Positions 36,260-45,837 of a DNA stretch of 64,000 nt are shown here, piece after piece. Positions within the stretch are counted from its first letter, which is position 1, and each line of letters starts with the position of its first letter. Where the stretch lies: the NCBI RefSeq assembly GCF_007679045.1, contig NZ_VEFS01000004.1, positions 1 through 64,000 on the forward strand, in the 5' to 3' direction. The notes under the pieces were generated by a model, which was given only the letters and a program-made list of their open reading frames with translations, had not been told where the DNA came from and searched no databases. A program made the position numbers and the translations under genes. The stretch comes from Microbacterium sp. BH-3-3-3. GTDB taxonomy: Bacteria; Actinomycetota; Actinomycetes; Actinomycetales; Microbacteriaceae.

Positions 36260-38449
36260 ATGGCCAAGCGGAAGAGGCTGACCACCGGTGTCGAGTGGGT
36301 GCAGCTCGAGACGACGCCCGCCGACTGGAAGGCGGCCGACCCGGCCCTGCTGGGCACGATGCTCGGTCAGCTCCACCTCATCCGGGCGTTCGAGGAGGCG
36401 GTCCTCGACCTCGCCGGCGCCGGCCTCGTGCACGGCCCCGCGCACTCCAGCATCGGCCAGGAGGGCGGAGCAGTCGGCTCGATCGTCGGCATGCGGTCGA
36501 CGGATGCCGTGAACGGCTCGCACCGCGGACACCACCAGTTCCTCGCCAAGACCCTGACCCACGTGTCGAACGGAGTGCTCGATCCGAGCGCCCTCGTCAC
36601 CCCCGACGTGCAGACCCTGCTGGACCGCACGCTGTCCGAGATCCTCGGCTTGGCGTCGGGCTTCTCGGGCGGTCGCGGCGGCTCGATGCACCTGCAGTGG
36701 CTCGAGGCGGGGGCCCTCGGCACGAACGCCATCGTGGGCGGAGGTGCGCCGCTCGCCACCGGTCACGCGTGGGCGCAGAAGCACGCCGGCACCACCGACG
36801 TCTCGGTCAACTACTTCGGCGACGGCTCGAGCCAGATCGGGTCGGTGCTCGAGTCGATGAACCTCGCCTCGACCTGGAAGCTCCCGGTCGCCTTCTTCAT
36901 CGAGAACAACCTCTACGCCGTCTCGACGCGCGCCGACGAGGCCAGCGCCGACACCCGCTTCTCGGTGCGCGGGCAGGGCTTCTCGATCCCCGCCTGGCGC
37001 GTCGACGGAATGGATCCCCTCGCCGTGCACCTGGCCATGGGCGAGGCGTTCGAGCGCATGCGCTCCGGTGAGGGTCCCGCGGTCGTCGAGGCCGAGGTGT
37101 ACCGCTTCTTCCACCAGAACGGCCCGTACCCGGGGAGCGCCTTCGGCTACCGCACCAAAGACGAAGAGGGGCAGTGGCGCGCGCGCGATCCGCTGGAGCG
37201 GGTCGCGAGCGAGATGCGACGCCTCGGGCAGATCGACGAGGCCGAGGCGGCCGCCGTCCGCGAGCAGGCGGTCACCGCCGTCGCGCAGTCGGTCGCCGCG
37301 ATCGTCGAGGCCGACCCCGATCGCCCCGGTCGCCGCCGCATCCGCCCCGAACTCTGGCCCGATCCCGCCGTGGTCGACACGGGCATCCGCGGCGACGCCT
37401 CCGAACTGGCCGACCTCACGGCGACCGAGCCGAGCGAGTGGTCGGGGCCGTGGCGCGAGGCCAAGTTCGTCGAGGCCGTCGCCCAGACGATGGACCGGCG
37501 GATGCAGACCGACCCGCGCATCATCGTGCTCGGCGAAGACGTGCACCGCCTCGGCGGCGGCACCAACGGGGCGACGAAGGGACTCGCCGAGAAGTACGGC
37601 CCCGATCGCGTGATCGGAACGCCCATCAGCGAGAACGGGTTCTTCGGCGCCGCCGGCGGCATCGCGATGGACGGCCGCTTCCGGCCGGTCGTGGAGTTCA
37701 TGTACCCCGACTTCATGTGGGTGGCAGCCGATCAGGTGTTCAACCAGGTCGGCAAGGCGCGCCACATGTTCGGTGACAACAACACCATGCCTCTCGTTCT
37801 GCGCACCAAGGTCGCGATGGGGTCGGGCTACGGCTCGCAGCACCTCATGGACCCCGCGGGCATCTTCGCCACGCAGGCCGGGTGGCGCATCGTCGCGGCC
37901 TCGACCGCCGCGGACTACGTGGGACTCATGAACGCCGCGCTCGCCCTCGAAGATCCGGTGCTCGTCATCGAGCACGTCGACCTGTACGGCACGCCCGACC
38001 GCGTGCCCGACACCGACCTCGACTACATCATTCCGCCCGGAAGCGCGGCCGTCCGCCGCGAGGGAGAAGACGTGACGGTGCTGACCTACCTGTCGATGGT
38101 GGGACACACCCTCGAGGCGGTCGAGCAGACGGGGGTGGATGCCGAGGCGATCGACCTGCGCTGGCTCGACCGCGCGTCGCTGGACTGGGAGACGATCGGC
38201 GAGAGCATCCGCAAGACCAATGCCGTCCTCATCGTCGAGCAGGGCTCGCGCGGTCCGTCGTACGGCGGGTGGCTCTCGGACGAGATCCAACGGCGCTTCT
38301 TCGACTGGTTGGACCAGCCCGTCGAACGCGTCACCGGAGGCGAGGCGAGCCCCAGCATCTCGCGGGTGCTCGAGAGGGCGGCCATCGCCCGCACCGAAGA
38401 GGTCGCCGCGGGTCTGGAACGCGTGCGCGCGGCAGGGGGGATGAACTGA
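36260..38449 (+). CDS. 2-oxo-acid dehydrogenase E1, fused alpha and beta subunits
   Basis: A 729-residue thiamine-diphosphate enzyme. Residues 30-360 are the alpha part (SHRGHHQFLAK; GFSGGRGGSMHL; ThDP motif GDGSS at 187-191 to ENNLYA at 215-220). Residues 395-729 are the beta part (VEAVAQTMDRRMQTDPRIIVLGEDV; FVEFMYPDF region; EHVDLYGT). In the acetoin, pyruvate and branched-chain complexes these are normally two genes. The alpha part resembles acetoin/pyruvate E1. It passes an acyl group to the lipoyl domain of the next gene product. Substrate not determined. Confidence 0.88.
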   Translation: MAKRKRLTTGVEWVQLETTPADWKAADPALLGTMLGQLHLIRAFEEAVLDLAGAGLVHGPAHSSIGQEGGAVGSIVGMRSTDAVNGSHRGHHQFLAKTLTHVSNGVLDPSALVTPDVQTLLDRTLSEILGLASGFSGGRGGSMHLQWLEAGALGTNAIVGGGAPLATGHAWAQKHAGTTDVSVNYFGDGSSQIGSVLESMNLASTWKLPVAFFIENNLYAVSTRADEASADTRFSVRGQGFSIPAWRVDGMDPLAVHLAMGEAFERMRSGEGPAVVEAEVYRFFHQNGPYPGSAFGYRTKDEEGQWRARDPLERVASEMRRLGQIDEAEAAAVREQAVTAVAQSVAAIVEADPDRPGRRRIRPELWPDPAVVDTGIRGDASELADLTATEPSEWSGPWREAKFVEAVAQTMDRRMQTDPRIIVLGEDVHRLGGGTNGATKGLAEKYGPDRVIGTPISENGFFGAAGGIAMDGRFRPVVEFMYPDFMWVAADQVFNQVGKARHMFGDNNTMPLVLRTKVAMGSGYGSQHLMDPAGIFATQAGWRIVAASTAADYVGLMNAALALEDPVLVIEHVDLYGTPDRVPDTDLDYIIPPGSAAVRREGEDVTVLTYLSMVGHTLEAVEQTGVDAEAIDLRWLDRASLDWETIGESIRKTNAVLIVEQGSRGPSYGGWLSDEIQRRFFDWLDQPVERVTGGEASPSISRVLERAAIARTEEVAAGLERVRAAGGMN

Positions 38450-39846
38450 TGGCCATCGTCGTCCGCATGCCCGAGATCGCCACGGGGGCCGCCGAGGCCG
38501 CCATCCAGAGCTGGCTCGTCGAGGTCGGGAACCCCGTCCGCGCGGGTCAGGCGCTCGTCGAGATCGAGACCGAGAAGGCCGTCGTCGACTACGAGGCTGA
38601 GCGCTCCGGCGTGCTCGCCGGCATCCTGCTCGCGGCGGGGGAGGCCGCGGCCGTCGGCGTGCCGATCGCCGTGCTCGCCGAGGAGGGCGAGAGCGTCGAT
38701 GCCGCGCTCGCCGCCGTCGGCGGCTCCTCCGCGACGGATGCTGTTCCCGCCGACGACCAGAGCGAGGAGACGGATGCCGCCGCCGCGGCCCCCCGCGTGC
38801 CCGCCGTGCCCGCCCGCGGTGCCGACGAGGTCATCGCCGCCGCGCCCGAGGAAGCGGCATCCGCCCCCTCCGCTCCCGCGACGCCCCCGACCGCTCCCGC
38901 CCCCCACGCGGCTCCGGTCGCAGCCCCCGCGGGGGAGGAGCAGCGACTCTTCGCCTCGCCTCTCGTGCGGCGTCTCGCCGGCGAACGGGGCATCGACCTG
39001 CGCGACGTGCCCGGCTCCGGCCCGCGCGGCCGCATCGTGCGCCGTGACCTCGACGCGTACGTCCCTCCCGCCGCCGCGGGGGTCGACGAAGCGGCCCCGA
39101 GCGCGTCCGTTCCCGTCGCCGCGCCCGCCGGAAACCCCGCGGAGAGCGCAGACCCCGCCGGCGCCGCCTACGAGGACGTGCCCCACACCGGCATGCGCCG
39201 CGCGATCGCCCGACGTCTCACGGAGTCGAAAGCGACGGTCCCGCATTTCTACCTGCAGGCCGACTGCCGGGTGGACGAGTTGCTCGCCCTCCGCGCCCGC
39301 ATCAACGACGGACGCAGCTCGCGCATCTCGGTGAACGATCTCGTGGTGAAGGCCGTCGCGGGAGCCCTCCGCGACGTGCCGGAGGCGAACGCGATCTGGA
39401 CCGACGACGCCACGCGCCGCTTCACCTCGGCCGACATCGCCGTCGCGGTGTCGGTGCCGGGCGGGCTGTCGACGCCGGTGGTCCGGGGCGCCGATCGCCT
39501 CTCGGTGTCGGAACTCGCCGCCACCGTGCGCGACCTCGCCGAGCGGGCGCGCGCCGGCACGCTCAAGCAGCGCGAGATCGAGGGCGGGTCGTTCTCGGTG
39601 TCGAACCTCGGGATGTACGGCACTACCGCGTTCTCGGCGATCATCAACCCGCCGCACGCGGGGATCCTGGCCGTCGGCGCGGCGACGAAGCGTCCCGTCG
39701 TCGACGACGACGGCGAGCTGGCGGTGGCGACGGTCATGTCGGTCACCCTGTCGGCGGACCACCGCGTTCTCGACGGGGAGCTCGCCGCCCGCTGGCTCGC
39801 GGCGTTCGTCGCCCGCATCGAGAACCCGCTGCAGATCCTGCTCTGA
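38449..39846 (+). CDS. 2-oxo-acid dehydrogenase E2 (dihydrolipoamide acyltransferase)
   Basis: A 465-residue E2. One lipoyl domain (lipoylated Lys43 in EIETEKAVVDYEAE), a long Ala/Pro hinge, a peripheral subunit-binding domain (SPLVRRLAGERGIDLRDVPG SGPRGRIV split here) and a catalytic domain with the HxxxDG motif in SADHRVLDGELAARW. It transfers the acyl group from E1 to CoA. The ATG overlaps the E1 stop by 1 bp. No E3 (dihydrolipoamide dehydrogenase) gene is nearby, so the complex must use one encoded elsewhere. Confidence 0.93.
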   Translation: MAIVVRMPEIATGAAEAAIQSWLVEVGNPVRAGQALVEIETEKAVVDYEAERSGVLAGILLAAGEAAAVGVPIAVLAEEGESVDAALAAVGGSSATDAVPADDQSEETDAAAAAPRVPAVPARGADEVIAAAPEEAASAPSAPATPPTAPAPHAAPVAAPAGEEQRLFASPLVRRLAGERGIDLRDVPGSGPRGRIVRRDLDAYVPPAAAGVDEAAPSASVPVAAPAGNPAESADPAGAAYEDVPHTGMRRAIARRLTESKATVPHFYLQADCRVDELLALRARINDGRSSRISVNDLVVKAVAGALRDVPEANAIWTDDATRRFTSADIAVAVSVPGGLSTPVVRGADRLSVSELAATVRDLAERARAGTLKQREIEGGSFSVSNLGMYGTTAFSAIINPPHAGILAVGAATKRPVVDDDGELAVATVMSVTLSADHRVLDGELAARWLAAFVARIENPLQILL

Positions 39847-39935
39847 GGCCCCGCGCCGAGGATTCTCCTCCGAAAGCGCGCCGAACACCCCGGGTCGCGT
39901 TGCCCGCACGGTGAGATCACGGCACGCTGGGTCGA

Positions 39936-39951
39936 GGACGAGGTCTCGTCC
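39936..39951. repeat. 16-bp inverted repeat upstream of the NAD(P)-binding protein gene
   Basis: GGACGAG and CTCGTCC are separated by 2 bp, 24 bp before the start codon. The position suits an operator, but no regulator is adjacent. Confidence 0.4.
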
Positions 39952-39975
39952 CTTGGACTCACGAAAGGAACGCCC

Positions 39976-40617
39976 ATGCCCCGCATCGCCGTCATCGGAG
40001 GCACCGGCTACGCCGGCAGCAACATCGTGGCCGAGGCCGTGCGCCGTGGTCACACGGTCGTCTCGGTCGCGCGCACGGTTCCCGCTGAGCGCGTCGAGGG
40101 CGCCACCTACATCGAGGGCACCGTGCTCGACGTCCCCGGCCTGGTGGCGGAGCTCGAGGGCGTCGATGTGGTCGTCTCGGCCGTCGCCCCGCGCGGCGAC
40201 ATGGAGGGCAAACTGCGTCCCGCGGTCGCCGAGCTCGTCGCGGCCCTGCCGGAGAACGTGCGCATCGGGGTCGTCGGAGGGGCGGGCGGATCGCTCGTCG
40301 CCGAGGGCGGGCCGCGCCTGATCGACACCGACGGCTTCGCCGAGGAGTACAAGCCCGAGGCGCGCGAGGCCATCGGCATCCTCGAAGACCTCGAGGCCGA
40401 CGACACCGGACGCGACTGGTTCTACGTGCACCCCGCGGGCGGCTTCGGCGCCTGGGCTCCGGGCGAGCGTACCGGCTCGTACCGTGACGGCGGCGCCGTG
40501 CTCGTCACCGACGACGAGGGCAACTCCTTCATCGGCGGCGCGGACTTCGCCGTTGCCGTCGTCGACGAGATCGAGAACCCGAAGCACTCGCGCGAGCGTT
40601 TCACCGTCGGGTACTGA
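39976..40617 (+). CDS. NAD(P)-binding protein, NmrA/SDR-a type
   Basis: A 213-residue atypical SDR: IAVIGGTGYAGSNIVAEAVRRG, then VEGTVLD-type acidic strand end and VVSAVAPRGDMEG. The family (YwnB-like NAD(P)H-binding proteins) includes redox sensors and flavin/quinone reductases. No catalytic Tyr-Lys pair is expected. AAAGGA ribosome site. It follows the E2 gene by 129 bp with its own candidate operator, so it may not belong to the island. Confidence 0.8.
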   Translation: MPRIAVIGGTGYAGSNIVAEAVRRGHTVVSVARTVPAERVEGATYIEGTVLDVPGLVAELEGVDVVVSAVAPRGDMEGKLRPAVAELVAALPENVRIGVVGGAGGSLVAEGGPRLIDTDGFAEEYKPEAREAIGILEDLEADDTGRDWFYVHPAGGFGAWAPGERTGSYRDGGAVLVTDDEGNSFIGGADFAVAVVDEIENPKHSRERFTVGY

Positions 40618-40630
40618 CCCGCGGAACATC

Positions 40631-40672
40631 GAGGCCGCGGCATCCGGATCAGCTTCCGGATGCCGCGGCCTC
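40631..40672. terminator. terminator between the NAD(P)-binding protein and DUF4032 genes
   Basis: A perfect 18-bp stem (GAGGCCGCGGCATCCGGA and complement) around TCAGCT, carrying GGCATCC at 40639 and GGATGCC at 40658 as its inner arms. It separates convergent genes and is followed by TCGTTC. Confidence 0.85.
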
Positions 40673-40696
40673 GGTCGTTCTGCGGTGCGTGGTCCG

Positions 40697-42019
40697 TCAG
40701 ACCAGGTCTCGCCAATCGACCAGGTCGGTGTCGGTGGTCGGCACCTCGCCCGTCGACGGGGCGTCGGCGTCCGACACCGTCGGGATCGACAGCGTGTCGG
40801 TGGGAGGCCCCATCACGGTGGCCTCGTCGCGGCGGTGACGCAGCACGTCGTCGATGTACGAGCTGACCACCTCGGCCAGCGGCACCGACCGGCCCCGCGC
40901 CTGCGACATGTACCAGCGGTGCTCGAGTACCTGGTGGAACACCTCGGCGGGCTCCAGCTTGGCGCGCAGGTCCCAGGGGATGGCCATGACGATCGGCTCG
41001 AACACGCGGGTGAGCCACTCGTGCGCGACCATCTCCTCGTCGGCGCCGAGACGCGAGACGCGGGCGCGGAACTCGTCGAGGTCGTTCAGCAGACGACGAG
41101 CCTGGTTCTCTTCGACGTCGAGTCCGGTGAGCCGCAGCAGACGACGCTGGTGGTGACCGGCATCCACCACCTTCGGCTGGATCGACACCCGGGTGCCATC
41201 GCTCGCGGTGCGGATCGACATCTCGCCGATGTCGAAGCCGAGGGCGTTCAGACGGTGCACGCGCTCGGTGATGCGCCACGACTCGTCGACGCCGAAGGAC
41301 TCCTTGTCGGTGAGCGCGCCCCACAGCGAGTGGTAGGACGACACGAGGCCGTCGGCGACCGCGACCGCGTCGACCCCGCCCTCGAGGCGTCCGCCGGCTT
41401 CGAGGTCCATGATCTCGCCCGCGATGTTGATGCGCGCGATGTCGAGGTCGTGGGCGCGCTGGCCGGGGGTCAGTCGGTTGCCGTGCAGCTCGCCCGTCTC
41501 GGCGTCGACGAGGTAGGCCGCGAACTCGCCCGCGTCACGGCGGAAGAGCGTGTTCGACAGCGAGACGTCGCCCCAGTAGAAGCCGACGTTGTGCAGACGC
41601 ACGAGCAGCACCGCGAGGGCGTCGACGAGACGCGTGGCGGTGTGGGGGCGCAGCACCTGGGTGAACAGGGCGCGGTAGGGGAGCGAGAAGCGCAGGTGCG
41701 CCGTCACGAGCGCCGCGGGAAGCGGGCGACCCGAGGCGTCGGTGCGCCCGGCGATGACGGCGACGCGGTCGACGCACGGGGCGGCGAGGCGATCGAGGTT
41801 GCCGAGCATGTCGTACTCGCGACGGGCCATCTCCTCGGTCGTCTCTTTGATCGCGACGACCCGCCCCGAGAGGTTGGCGAAGCGCACGAGGTGACGCGAG
41901 ATGCCCTTCGGCAGGGCGACGATGTGGCTGCTGGGCCAGTCGGCGAGACCGGTCGACCAGGGGAGTTGCAGAAGCCCCGGGTCGACGGTGCTGGCGGTGA
42001 TGCTGAGCGATTCGGACAC
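40697..42019 (-). CDS. DUF4032 protein (kinase-like fold)
   Basis: A 440-residue conserved actinobacterial protein. The first half resembles lipopolysaccharide-kinase-type folds: VVAIKETTEEMARREYDML supplies a Lys and helix C, and LLVRLHNVGFYWGDVSLSNT looks like an HxD..N catalytic loop with H-N-V-G-F-Y-W-G-D, followed by AAYLVDAETGEL as a DFG-like strand. The function is not known to me. The GTG start follows GGAGG. It lies after the MsmK/UgpC-type ATPase gene on the same strand. Confidence 0.75.
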   Translation of the reverse strand: MSESLSITASTVDPGLLQLPWSTGLADWPSSHIVALPKGISRHLVRFANLSGRVVAIKETTEEMARREYDMLGNLDRLAAPCVDRVAVIAGRTDASGRPLPAALVTAHLRFSLPYRALFTQVLRPHTATRLVDALAVLLVRLHNVGFYWGDVSLSNTLFRRDAGEFAAYLVDAETGELHGNRLTPGQRAHDLDIARINIAGEIMDLEAGGRLEGGVDAVAVADGLVSSYHSLWGALTDKESFGVDESWRITERVHRLNALGFDIGEMSIRTASDGTRVSIQPKVVDAGHHQRRLLRLTGLDVEENQARRLLNDLDEFRARVSRLGADEEMVAHEWLTRVFEPIVMAIPWDLRAKLEPAEVFHQVLEHRWYMSQARGRSVPLAEVVSSYIDDVLRHRRDEATVMGPPTDTLSIPTVSDADAPSTGEVPTTDTDLVDWRDLV

Positions 42020-42097
42020 GGATGCCTCCGGGAAATGAGGCGGCGCGCCCCCGCCCGAGAAGATCGGGATCGGGGACGCGCCGCGTCGGTGCGTGGG

Positions 42098-43201
<1,104 letters not shown>

Positions 43202-43217
43202 GTTTTCTTCTCCTTCA

Positions 43218-43235
43218 CCGGCAGGTACGTGCCGG
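43218..43235. repeat. inverted repeat in the MsmK/UgpC-type promoter region
   Basis: CCGGCA and TGCCGG are separated by GGTACG, 17-34 bp before the start codon of the ATPase gene. In this position it would act in the leader or near the transcription start, as an operator or small hairpin. No family can be assigned. Confidence 0.35.
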
Positions 43236-43413
43236 ACGATCCGTAGTGAATGGAATGAACGGGGGCGACCCCGTGCGCCCGACGTTGGACGCAGGGTCAG
43301 TATCGCACGTGTCTGGTCATTTCTCAGCCAGCCTGGCTACCATCGATGGGCGGTCGCCCCACCCGCGCGGCCCCCCTGATTTCGTGCGGCGTCGTCCGCG
43401 CCCGGAAGGTTTC

Positions 43414-44397
43414 ATGTCCCACGACCAGTCCCCGAACGTGCCCGCCGAACGCGATCGTCGCGAGGCGGTGCGCGAGAAGGCGCAGCAGGTCAAGGCGAAG
43501 CAGACGCGGTGGCGCATCGCCCGTCGCTCGCTGATCGGCATCGGCGCCGTCGCGGTCATCGCCGTCGGCGCGGTCGGAGTCTCGCTGGCCCTCAACTCGC
43601 GCGAGGCGCGGTCGCAGGCCCTCCCCGATGCGGCGAACGAAGACGGCTTCGTCGTCACGAGCGCCTCGGCGGTCGAAGACCCCCTCGCCGACCAGACCGT
43701 CGACGGCAGCGCCGCGAGCATGTCGGCGCAGGCCGCGCCCACCGCCGAGCCCTCCGCGGCGGCGACCCCCGAGCCCACCGGCACCGCCGCCCCCGTCGAC
43801 ATCCGCGTGTACGTCGACTACATGTCGACCGAGGCGCGCGAGTTCCAGACGGCCAACGCCGGGCAGCTGTCGAAGTGGGTCACCGACAAGGCCGCGACGC
43901 TGACGTACTACCCGGTCGCGATGCTCACCTCGAAGTCGAACGGCACCAAGTACAGCCTGCGCGCCGCCGGCGCCGCCGCGTGCGTGGCCACGCACTCGTC
44001 GGACCGCTTCTTCGCCTTCAACCACGAGCTGCTCACCAATCAGCCCGCGGTCGACTCCGACGGCTACAGCGACCAGCAGCTGGCCGACATGGCGCAGGGC
44101 GCGGGCGTGAGCGACATCGCCACGGTGCGCGAGTGCATCGAAGACGAGACCTACACCGCGTGGGCCAAGGCGGCGACCGACCGTGCCATCAAAGGCCTGC
44201 CCGGAACCGACGGCCAGGCGCTGACCGCCACGCCCACCGTGCTGGTGAACGGCACCGAGTACGTCGGAAACATGGACGACCCCAAGGAGTTCGCGCAGTT
44301 CGTGCTCACGGTCGACAGCAACGCGTACTACTCGACGGCGACGCCGACTCCGTCTGCGACTCCCTCGGCGACGCCGTCTGCGACCCCGGCGGGCTGA
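43414..44397 (+). CDS. membrane-anchored thioredoxin-fold (DsbA-like) protein without CxxC
   Basis: A 327-residue protein: basic cytosolic N-terminus, one transmembrane helix (residues 38-60), an Ala/Thr/Pro linker, a DsbA-like domain from about 128, and a repeat tail SATPSATPSATP. The active-site position after VYVDYM reads STEA (138-141) where DsbA has CPxC, while the cis-proline loop TPTVLVNG (Pro274) is kept. It is therefore unlikely to be an oxidoreductase and may be a chaperone or binding protein outside the membrane. Two cysteines remain (190 and 241). Confidence 0.8.
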   Translation: MSHDQSPNVPAERDRREAVREKAQQVKAKQTRWRIARRSLIGIGAVAVIAVGAVGVSLALNSREARSQALPDAANEDGFVVTSASAVEDPLADQTVDGSAASMSAQAAPTAEPSAAATPEPTGTAAPVDIRVYVDYMSTEAREFQTANAGQLSKWVTDKAATLTYYPVAMLTSKSNGTKYSLRAAGAAACVATHSSDRFFAFNHELLTNQPAVDSDGYSDQQLADMAQGAGVSDIATVRECIEDETYTAWAKAATDRAIKGLPGTDGQALTATPTVLVNGTEYVGNMDDPKEFAQFVLTVDSNAYYSTATPTPSATPSATPSATPAG

Positions 44398-44439
44398 ACG
44401 ATCCGCTCCGAAGGCGGTTTCATGTGGGATTCTGGTCAC

Positions 44440-44817
44440 ATGAACGATGAGCTCGAGGACTCCCCGCCGCGGCGGTCCCGTGATCAGCTGAATGCGTGGG
44501 TGGCGGAGTTCCGCGAGCAGGGTCATTTGTTCGCGGGTCAGCTCAAGGTCGTCGAGCAAGAAGACGCCGACAGCCAGGACACCGGTCTCGTGGTGATGAA
44601 CCTGATGAACGCCAAGGCGTCGATCTACATGCAGCCGACGGGCTACGACGAGCCCCTCTGGGAGGCGACGCTCACCTCGCGTCCCGACGATCTGACGCTG
44701 ACCCCGCACGAGATGGCGAGCCTCGCCGCCGAACTCGTGGTCGCGGGCAACCTGTGCTCGTTCCTGCAGTGGAAGTCGCTCGAGTGGGACCGCGAGAGCG
44801 GGACGCACCGCTCCTGA
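44440..44817 (+). CDS. conserved-looking hypothetical protein, 125 residues
   Basis: A soluble, acidic protein (MNDELEDSPPRRSRDQLNAW...) with TGLVVMNLMNAKASIYMQP and LTPHEMASLAAELVVAGNLC. I do not recognise a family. A GATTCT box 6 nt before the ATG supports this start over an upstream one. It precedes a tRNA gene and has codon usage typical of the neighbours. Confidence 0.65.
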   Translation: MNDELEDSPPRRSRDQLNAWVAEFREQGHLFAGQLKVVEQEDADSQDTGLVVMNLMNAKASIYMQPTGYDEPLWEATLTSRPDDLTLTPHEMASLAAELVVAGNLCSFLQWKSLEWDRESGTHRS

Positions 44818-44878
44818 CCCGTCAGGAACGGCGCGTCCGCCGTTCTAGACTCGTCGATCGAGATGCTCTGCGTCTCAC

Positions 44879-44951
44879 GCCGGCTTGGCGCAATTGGTAG
44901 CGCACCGTACTTGTAATACGGGGGTTGCAGGTTCAAGTCCTGTAGCCGGCA
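44879..44951 (+). tRNA. trnT: tRNA-Thr (anticodon TGT)
   Basis: A 73-nt cloverleaf: acceptor GCCGGCT/AGCCGGC plus discriminator A, D-stem GCGC/GCGC, anticodon stem CCGTA/TACGG with loop CTTGTAA (anticodon TGT, reads ACA), T-stem GCAGG/CCTGT with loop TTCAAGT. CCA is not encoded. ACA is a rare codon in this sequence. Confidence 0.97.
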
Positions 44952-45006
44952 CCTCTCTCCAGACGTCCGTCCCGGATGCCGCGGGCTCAGGCGCGTCCGC
45001 GCCCGC

Positions 45007-45480
45007 CTACGACGCGTGCCGAGCCGTCCACTCCCGGAACGGCGCCGTCGCGTCGTCGACCGCGACCTGCTCGCTCTCGAGTGCGCGCTCCGACACGGGC
45101 TTCGCATACTCGTCGTAGAAGGTGGCGAGCGTCATCAGACGGTTGCCGTCCTCGTAGTGCTCGCCCTCTTCTTCGCGGGTGACGGCGAAGAAGAGCCGGT
45201 CCGGCTGCGCGTAGTAGACGGCCCCCAGGCACATGGGGCAGGGGTAGGCCGTGACGTACATGTCGTGGCCCGAGAGGTCGCTGATCCCCTTCTCGGCGGC
45301 GGCGCGGATGGCGCGGATCTCGGCGTGCGCCGTCGGGTCGCCCTCCTGGGCGACGTGGTTGACGGCTTCGACGACGATCTCGCCGTCCTTGACGATGAGG
45401 CACGCGAACGGCTTGCCGCCGGCGTCGACGTTCTCCTTCGCGCGCGAGATGGTCAGTGCCGAGAGTTGCTGGTGGTTCAT
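45007..45480 (-). CDS. nucleoside/guanine deaminase (CDA fold)
   Basis: A 157-residue zinc deaminase: His52-Ala-Glu54 (TAHAEIRAI) and Cys81/Cys84 (PCPMCLGA) form the catalytic site; ALTISRAKENVDAGGKPFAC is the usual N-terminal helix and strand. The length and C-terminal FYDEYAKPVSERALES resemble guanine deaminase GuaD more than tRNA deaminase TadA. It would convert guanine to xanthine or act on related bases. A TAGCGT box 6 nt upstream supports the ATG. Confidence 0.85.
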   Translation of the reverse strand: MNHQQLSALTISRAKENVDAGGKPFACLIVKDGEIVVEAVNHVAQEGDPTAHAEIRAIRAAAEKGISDLSGHDMYVTAYPCPMCLGAVYYAQPDRLFFAVTREEEGEHYEDGNRLMTLATFYDEYAKPVSERALESEQVAVDDATAPFREWTARHAS

Positions 45481-45549
45481 GGCTCGACGCTAGGCGAGCG
45501 CCTCCGGTGCGGACCGGGGTGTGCCGTCGGGCCGGTTCGTGCTACCGCG

Positions 45550-45828
45550 TCACGAGAACGTCCGTGCGAGCGCGACGAGGAAGAGGAACCCCGACGACAC
45601 CGTCACGAGGCCGGCCAGAAGGGCGCCCGCGATGCCCGCCCAGCGCAGCGGACCCGGCCGCGTACCCGCCTCCCAGGCGAACATCAACGCCGCGACGCCG
45701 ACCACCAGCATCACCAGGGCGCCGAGCAGGCCGGCGGGGGCCCACACGGCGGTCGAGAGCGCGACGACACCGGCCACGAACGCGAGCACGTGCCGCGGGT
45801 GGCCCGGAGGGGGTTCGTCGGATCCCAC
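45550..45828 (-). CDS. small membrane protein
   Basis: A 92-residue protein with three hydrophobic helices (VLAFVAGVVALSTAVWAPAG, LLGALVMLVVGVAALMFAW, AGIAGALLAGLVTVSSGFLF). No family recognised. The GTG start is 9 bp after the amylosucrase stop, so it is probably co-transcribed with it. Confidence 0.65.
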   Translation of the reverse strand: MGSDEPPPGHPRHVLAFVAGVVALSTAVWAPAGLLGALVMLVVGVAALMFAWEAGTRPGPLRWAGIAGALLAGLVTVSSGFLFLVALARTFS

Positions 45829-45837
45829 GCGAATCCG

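Noticed and set aside
44879..45006. Integration of an island at the tRNA-Thr gene
   Set aside because: The 3' end of the tRNA is not repeated within the window and the downstream genes are not mobile-element types.
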